Virus record (IMG/VR): IMGVR_UViG_3300035698_009707 | Span: 1 to 25,051 of that record | From: a virus | DNA length: 25,051 nucleotides | Direction: 5' to 3' (one strand) | Part shown: piece after piece, positions 21,431 to 25,051 of the stretch | How positions within the stretch are numbered: position 1 is the first letter of the stretch | Layout of the letters: every line of letters begins with the position of its first letter | The notes under the pieces: model-generated | Told to the model about the DNA's origin: nothing | Databases searched by the model: none | The model's input: the letters and a program-made list of their open reading frames with translations, nothing else | Translations under genes and position numbers: made by a program

Positions 21431-22072
21431 ATGAGGAATGTAACTTTTTATCTTGGACCGGCCAGTGGTTTGTCAGAGCGTTATCTGGTTATTACTCGCA
21501 TGCGTCATGCGGGCGATGATTCAGCAATCACCCCATCTGTAGAAACAAGGCTAAATGGTGCAGTTGAGATTTGCACACGGGCCTTGGCAGACGACACAAT
21601 TTGGGAGGCGGTGCTGATTGATACTCGGACATCTGGAGAGGTTAGTGTACCGGACGTTCTCCCGTTCCATACGGGGTCATTACAGTTTCCAGGACCAAAG
21701 ACACAAGACCGTTTGTCGATTCTGTCGATGGAAGACGAGAGTAGTTCTAGTTCGAGTATCTCGACTTCTAGTTCTAGTCAGAGCAGTTCTAGCAGTTCTA
21801 GTTCGAGTATCTCAACGTCAAGCTCCAGTCAGAGCAATTCGAGTAGTTCGAGTATTTCCACATCGAGTAGCTCAAGTAGCATCTCTACATCGAGTATCTC
21901 GACTAGCTCAAGTAGCATCTCGACGTCCAGTTCTAGCCAGAGTAGCATCTCTACTTCGAGTATCTCGACTTCTAGTTCTAGTCAGAGCAGTTCAAGTTCT
22001 AGCATCTCAACGTCAAGTGTTAGTTCTAGCAGCAGCAGCAGCATGAGTAGCCAGTCTTCACAGTCAGAATAG
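21431..22072 (+). CDS. Virion-type protein with long Ser-rich tail
   Basis: The product has 213 residues. Residues 1-102 form a beta-like domain (NVTFYLGPASGLSERYLVITRM; DTIWEAVLIDTRTSGEV). Residues 104-212 are almost only Ser with Thr, Ile and Gln in recurrent SISTSSSSQSSSS units. GGAG precedes ATG 21431. The tail would be disordered or heavily modified. The N-domain looks like small surface or fibre-linker proteins of phages. Both Ser codon families (AGY and TCN) are mixed. Confidence 0.65.
   Translation: MRNVTFYLGPASGLSERYLVITRMRHAGDDSAITPSVETRLNGAVEICTRALADDTIWEAVLIDTRTSGEVSVPDVLPFHTGSLQFPGPKTQDRLSILSMEDESSSSSSISTSSSSQSSSSSSSSSISTSSSSQSNSSSSSISTSSSSSSISTSSISTSSSSISTSSSSQSSISTSSISTSSSSQSSSSSSISTSSVSSSSSSSMSSQSSQSE
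21740..22069 (+). repeat. Degenerate Ser-codon repeat tract
   Basis: About 330 bases of near-repeats built from AGTTCTAGTTCGAGTATCTC-type blocks; for example a block of about 25 bases around 21765-21789 recurs near 21966-21990. It encodes the Ser-rich tail, and recombination between blocks would change its length in frame. Confidence 0.85.
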
Positions 22073-22092
22073 TGAGAAAAGAAACTTGGTCA

Positions 22093-22114
22093 GCTGCTTC
22101 CTACGGGAGGCAGC
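22093..22114 (+). promoter_or_regulatory. Strong hairpin with a C(TACG)G tetraloop
   Basis: GCTGCTTCC at 22093-22101 pairs with GGAGGCAGC at 22106-22114 (9 pairs, one G-T) around TACG. In RNA this is the very stable cUUCG-class (UNCG) loop. No T-run follows, so an mRNA-stability or processing role between the Ser-rich gene and the next is more likely than termination. Confidence 0.6.
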
Positions 22115-22148
22115 ATAATCATTGGAAGTCAGAATTAGGGAGGAGTTT

Positions 22149-22442
22149 ATGCCTATCCAAAAGCATTTGCTTAAGAATCACTTTAACAACATCATCCGGG
22201 TCATTCGCAAATCTGAAGTTGCACGGGTGATGGTCCTTCGGACGGCTACATACAATGCCTTGAAAGCATTGAATGTTAAACGGGACACCAGCAAAGCAGT
22301 TTCCAAGCTGCCACCTGGAAGTGACCAGACGGATCTTATGTCTGTCATCCGGTGGATAGACAAGATTGCCCCCGGTGACACGGAGGCGATTCAACAGTTG
22401 GTGCGGATTGATGCCACGGCTGTCGTTCGCACTAGCACGTAG
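22149..22442 (+). CDS. Small basic hypothetical protein
   Basis: The product has 97 residues. ATG 22149 has GGGAGGAG right upstream and is preferred over the in-frame start at 22122. Mostly helical and basic (QKHLLKNHFNNIIRVIRKSE; ATYNALKALNVKRDTSKAV) with a C-terminal helix (GDTEAIQQLVRIDATAVV). Lies with the head genes; no family recognised. Confidence 0.6.
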   Translation: MPIQKHLLKNHFNNIIRVIRKSEVARVMVLRTATYNALKALNVKRDTSKAVSKLPPGSDQTDLMSVIRWIDKIAPGDTEAIQQLVRIDATAVVRTST

Positions 22443-22454
22443 AGGAGGTTTTGT

Positions 22455-22742
22455 ATGTATCTGGGGTTTGAACAAGAGGCTGCTACTGCGGTGGTCAAGA
22501 CTGTGGCCGATCTAACCGTGCCTGCCAATGCCACGGGTGTTGAGATTCAGTCGGACACACAGAATGTCCGCTATACGATGGACGACGCCACAAACCCAAC
22601 CCAGGCACTTGGTATGATCTTCCTAGTAACGGAAGGCCCAAAGCCATTTCTGATCGATGACCTACTCCGTATCCGCTTTGTGCGTGGGGCGGGGATTGAT
22701 GGTAATCTAAATCTTCACTACTTCGCAGGACGTGAGATATGA
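22455..22742 (+). CDS. Small virion-type beta protein
   Basis: The product has 95 residues, all-beta pattern: VVKTVADLTVPANATGVEIQ, then NVRYTMDDATNPTQALGMIF and LLRIRFVRGAGIDGNLNLHYF. This is the layout of short beta-sandwich proteins common next to phage capsid genes (decoration or fibre-attached). AGAGGAGG precedes ATG 22455, and its stop overlaps the next start (ATGA). The specific role is a guess. Confidence 0.6.
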   Translation: MYLGFEQEAATAVVKTVADLTVPANATGVEIQSDTQNVRYTMDDATNPTQALGMIFLVTEGPKPFLIDDLLRIRFVRGAGIDGNLNLHYFAGREI

Positions 22743-22990
22743 TAAACGATCTACTGCAATCAATACGAGCACGTCAAGAGAAACAGACTGCTTGGAATTA
22801 CGGTATCCTTACTGCGGATGCGTATGTGCAAACCCTTCAGGATCACATCGGTCTGCAAGCTGCCTATAAGTTCACATCGAAAGGCACTACGAGCTTCGAT
22901 GATTTGTTGAAGAAGGCGGCACAAACGCTCGTCTATTCCAACGAAGATATGCTGGTCGGGGAGAAGCAACGGTCAAGCAGGATCAAGTAG
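22739..22990 (+). CDS. Small protein, probably the N-terminal part of the prohead protease gene
   Basis: The product has 83 residues: LLQSIRARQEKQTAWNYG, LTADAYVQTLQDHIG and FDDLLKKAAQTLVYSNEDMLVGE, then a short abnormal-looking end (KQRSSRIK). The next gene's coding character starts before its first ATG, in the -1 frame, within this gene's last 35 bases or so (ATVKQDQVEGVELPKN). Phage proteases of this type usually have a helical leader ending in YxNxDM before the catalytic domain, so both probably belong to one protein separated by a frameshift. Confidence 0.6.
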   Translation: MINDLLQSIRARQEKQTAWNYGILTADAYVQTLQDHIGLQAAYKFTSKGTTSFDDLLKKAAQTLVYSNEDMLVGEKQRSSRIK

Positions 22991-23019
22991 AGGGCGTTGA
23001 GCTGCCTAAGAACACGCTC

Positions 23020-24039
23020 ATGGTGTTCAAGCACGTTCTTACTTCTTCCACAAGGGATCGGGATGGTGATATCCTACACAGTGATGGGGCACATCCAGAT
23101 CCGAATATGCTGCTGCTATGGCAGCATGTTCACACGCTTCCGATTGGTAAGATGCTCAAAATTGAAGGTCAAGACCGTGATAGCCTGAAGGTCGTCAGTT
23201 GTATTGTGGACATGAATGAGTTGAGCCATGATGCAGCCGTGATGATCGACAACGGTATGGGACGATTCTCGCATGGGTTCAAGGCCCTGGAGTTTGTTGA
23301 GATCAAACGGGCAGGGGAAACTGCTCCACAAGGATTCGATGTTACGAAGTTCGAGATCATGGAGGAGTCACTCGTTAGTGTCCCAGCCAATATTGATGCC
23401 CAGACCGAAGAGGTTCTGCTATCGCTGGTGGAAGGCGGTAAGTTGACTAGTCCCATTATGAAGCGGGTTGGTAAGGGTATTCGACACATGATGCGAAAAC
23501 AGGTTCCCGTCAGTATTCAGTATCGTGAAAATGATGGAGGAATTGAGCGTGAGTTGACTTGCAATACAGTAGCCGAGTTGGAAGAGGCCGCCAAGGCCGT
23601 ATCGATAGGAGGACGAAAAGATGAGAACGAGTGCAGAAGTAGAAGCACAACGTCAGAAGGAGGAGGAAAAGAACAAGACAACGGTAAGCCATCAGAAAAA
23701 GCCGATGGCGACAATGATGAAGGACAAGAGGGCAAGGCCGAAGGTAAGAAAATGACTTGTCCTGATTGCGAGTATGTGGGCAATCCTAAGTCTGATGGAA
23801 TGTGTCCTAAGTGTGGTGCCAAGATGGAGGCAGCGAAAGAGCCTAAAGAGGAAGAGAAAGAAGTTTACGACTGTGAATGCTTGGAGTGTGGGCATCAAGT
23901 GAGCTCTGAAAAGCATTGTATGGAAATTAAATGCCCGAAGTGTGGTGGAGAGATGCGAAGAGCGGTAGGCCCGGACCAGGGAAATCAACTGAATGGATTG
24001 ATGCCAAGCCTTATCCCAATGAGCATGCCGCCCGACTAG
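23020..24039 (+). CDS. Prohead maturation protease with two C-terminal zinc ribbons
   Basis: The product is 339 residues from ATG 23020. The protease domain (1-150) has HVLTSSTRDRDGDIL, LLLWQHVHTLPIGKM with probable catalytic His36, and EIMEESLVSVPAN with Ser117, matching S78/XkdF-type head maturation proteases that trim capsid and scaffold. An acidic linker (195-243) leads to zinc ribbons with Cys247/250/262/265 and Cys287/290/305/308, unusual in this family. ATG 23020 has no binding site, and the frame upstream (open from 22903) looks coding but holds no ATG, GTG or TTG. The last 17 residues are an out-of-frame reading of the downstream module. Confidence 0.82.
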   Translation: MVFKHVLTSSTRDRDGDILHSDGAHPDPNMLLLWQHVHTLPIGKMLKIEGQDRDSLKVVSCIVDMNELSHDAAVMIDNGMGRFSHGFKALEFVEIKRAGETAPQGFDVTKFEIMEESLVSVPANIDAQTEEVLLSLVEGGKLTSPIMKRVGKGIRHMMRKQVPVSIQYRENDGGIERELTCNTVAELEEAAKAVSIGGRKDENECRSRSTTSEGGGKEQDNGKPSEKADGDNDEGQEGKAEGKKMTCPDCEYVGNPKSDGMCPKCGAKMEAAKEPKEEEKEVYDCECLECGHQVSSEKHCMEIKCPKCGGEMRRAVGPDQGNQLNGLMPSLIPMSMPPD

Positions 24040-24605
24040 CTGATCCCAGCAAGTTTGAAAAACTACGCCGTCAGAATGACAAGTTTGGTAGTGGCGTCCA
24101 TGCCATCTTTGGGGTCACTGCTGATGGGAAGTCCGAGTTGCAGGCTATCAGGTTTGATCGCAGCCAGTTCACGGCCGATGAAGCCAAAAAATGGTTGGAG
24201 GAGCATAAGCACAAGCCTATCAAGTTTGAGGAATCCTCTGGTAAGCACACCGAACTATCTGGCCAAAAGCGTGGACGTGTCTTGTCCAAAGGCAACGAAA
24301 GGAAGTTGCGTGATGCAAAGGACCACGTCGATGAGGTGCATGGGACGGGTGAGATAGCACGGTCAGCAAAGGCCATGCTGCGTGTAGCCAGTGGCAACCT
24401 CAACGAAGTGTTGCACAGTCTTGGCGAGGAAGTGGGGGGACAGACAGAGATTCAGTCCATTACGGTCAAGGAGGCTGTGGCAGTGGTTGTCACACAGACC
24501 GATCCAGAACAGCGTAAGCAGTTGATAGAGATGCTGCAATCCATCGAACTGGTGGAGAAGCACAACCAACTAGCAAAACAGTTTCGCACTGCGGTGCGGA
24601 AATGA
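23931..24605 (+). CDS. Overlapping -1 frame ORF: phage module plus helical scaffold-like tail
   Basis: The real module starts near 23991: EWIDAKPYPNEHAARLADP, then GSGVHAIFGVTADG and QAIRFDRSQFTADEAKKWLEEHKHKPIKFE, a domain often appended to phage proteases and head proteins. A helical C-terminus follows (GNERKLRDAKDHVDEVHG; SAKAMLRVASGNLNEVLHSL; DPEQRKQLIEMLQSIELVEK). The first 20 residues after ATG 23931 mirror the protease's second zinc ribbon in another frame and there is no good binding site, so independent initiation is doubtful. A -1 slip at 23979-23985 would give a 528-residue protease-scaffold fusion. A sequence error or mutation is the alternative. Confidence 0.65.
   Translation: MPEVWWRDAKSGRPGPGKSTEWIDAKPYPNEHAARLADPSKFEKLRRQNDKFGSGVHAIFGVTADGKSELQAIRFDRSQFTADEAKKWLEEHKHKPIKFEESSGKHTELSGQKRGRVLSKGNERKLRDAKDHVDEVHGTGEIARSAKAMLRVASGNLNEVLHSLGEEVGGQTEIQSITVKEAVAVVVTQTDPEQRKQLIEMLQSIELVEKHNQLAKQFRTAVRK
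23979..23985 (+). promoter_or_regulatory. Candidate -1 frameshift site GGGAAAT
   Basis: The heptamer fits X_XXY_YYZ in the protease frame (codons GGA AAT at 23980-23985 preceded by G). After slipping, tRNAs would sit on GGG and AAA. It resembles the lambda gpG/gpGT site GGGAAAG and lies exactly where the downstream module's frame must be entered. Confidence 0.55.
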
Positions 24606-24676
24606 GAGTGAAAGTGAAGTGCGCCTCGACGTTCGTGGCGGCTTAGAAGTAGCATTCCGTTGTAAAGGAGTTCGTG

Positions 24677-25051
24677 ATGAACCTCACGGAAAAAGTGCGA
24701 GAATGGCTCGTCAAAAACTGTGGTATTGAAACCACAGCGGATGACGACACATTCAAGAAAGCCGCTGGTGATGCGTTTGTAGAAGGCACACTGACGGCGG
24801 AGTTGTATACGGAGTTGTCCAAGACCAAGGAAGCTGATGAGGCCAATGAGTTCTCAAGCAAGCTGGATCGGATCGCGGGCAATCTCGAGAAACTAACCGA
24901 AGTGATGACGCCCAAGGAAGAGGTGACCAAACCCGAGACAAAGGAAGTCAAAACTGAGACGAAAGAGACCAAGAAAGTCGAGACCAAGGAAGGTATTTCT
25001 CTCACTAAGAAGATTGGTGATATGGGAACTGGTGGTGACGATCCCAATATC
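24677..25051 (+). CDS. N-terminal part of a probable capsid or scaffold gene (partial)
   Basis: The frame is open from ATG 24677 to the window end (125 codons). AAAGGAG lies 6 bases upstream, one of the best binding sites in the window, consistent with high expression. The chain starts helical (NLTEKVREWLVKNCGIETTADDD), then AELYTELSKTKEADEANE, EFSSKLDRIAGNLEKLTEVM and a highly charged Lys/Glu/Thr repeat region (PETKETKTETKETKK). A long charged helical N-terminus directly after the protease is typical of an HK97-type major capsid delta domain or of a scaffold. The defining capsid fold is beyond the edge. Confidence 0.6.
   Translation, partial: MNLTEKVREWLVKNCGIETTADDDTFKKAAGDAFVEGTLTAELYTELSKTKEADEANEFSSKLDRIAGNLEKLTEVMTPKEEVTKPETKEVKTETKETKKVETKEGISLTKKIGDMGTGGDDPNI

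Noticed and set aside
21618-22046. Arg/Val/Leu-rich frame overlapping the Ser-rich gene
   Set aside because: It is the shifted reading of the Ser codon repeats, with no binding site or independent coding signal.
21740-22069. Repeat tract considered as a CRISPR array or minisatellite
   Set aside because: The blocks are contiguous, degenerate, in frame and code for Ser; there are no unique spacers of constant length.
24602-24646. Fourteen-codon ORF overlapping the stop at 24603-24605 (ATGA)
   Set aside because: Too short to support, no independent binding site, and the reading gives no protein-like pattern beyond the overlap.
1-25051. tRNA or rRNA genes, and integrase or attachment sites
   Set aside because: No cloverleaf-like segment, rRNA-like conserved string or integrase motif was noticed on either strand by eye; a dedicated tRNA scan would be decisive.

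Overview
The window reads as part of the genome, or prophage, of a tailed double-stranded DNA phage (Caudoviricetes-like, HK97-type head). Every supported gene is on the + strand. Genes are packed head to tail with many ATGA, TAATG and TGATG stop/start overlaps and clear AGGAG-type ribosome binding sites. No host housekeeping genes, rRNA, tRNA or CRISPR array are visible. The host cannot be named. The small basic Cys-rich secreted proteins, the poly-Ser protein and the papain-like protease recall what I know from Planctomycetes and their phages, but that is an inference.

Layout. (1) 1-8.5 kb is an accessory and possibly lysis-related region of about 22 mostly small ORFs, many with one membrane segment. 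It includes a papain-family cysteine peptidase interrupted by a LAGLIDADG intein exactly before its catalytic Cys, a zinc-ribbon protein, a secreted thioredoxin-like plus CAP-like fusion, and two consecutive small membrane proteins at 6.8-7.5 kb that could be holin-like. (2) 8.5-13.4 kb is a tail-fibre or receptor-interaction module: two beta-rich fibre-like proteins, a GC-rich polysaccharide-deacetylase-like protein, and a third fibre-like protein. (3) 13.4-16.1 kb holds head-tail connector and adaptor candidates and small proteins. (4) 16.1-19.7 kb holds the portal, a helical head-associated protein, a MuF-like minor head protein and three small proteins. (5) 19.75-20.78 kb is a roughly 1 kb insert bounded by perfect 36-bp inverted repeats and carrying a membrane-protein gene with a candidate promoter, like a phage moron. 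(6) 20.8-25.05 kb holds small proteins, a terminator, a Ser-rich protein, virion-type small proteins, a prohead protease with two zinc ribbons, an overlapping -1 frame ORF with a phage module and a helical scaffold-like tail, and the start of a probable capsid or scaffold gene cut by the window edge.

How the parts fit. Portal, MuF protein, protease and probable capsid build the head; the connector candidates join it to a tail; the fibre and deacetylase genes probably act on host surface polysaccharide. The secreted and membrane proteins of the left part may act at the host envelope, but no specific lysis enzyme is identifiable.

The most unusual observations are the intein controlling a protease active site, the inverted-repeat cassette with a third repeat copy about 15 kb away, a GGGAAAT slippery heptamer exactly where the protease frame would have to shift into the scaffold-like frame, and a C-terminal QPRD tail shared by three consecutive head genes, one of them cut off by a TAA stop.
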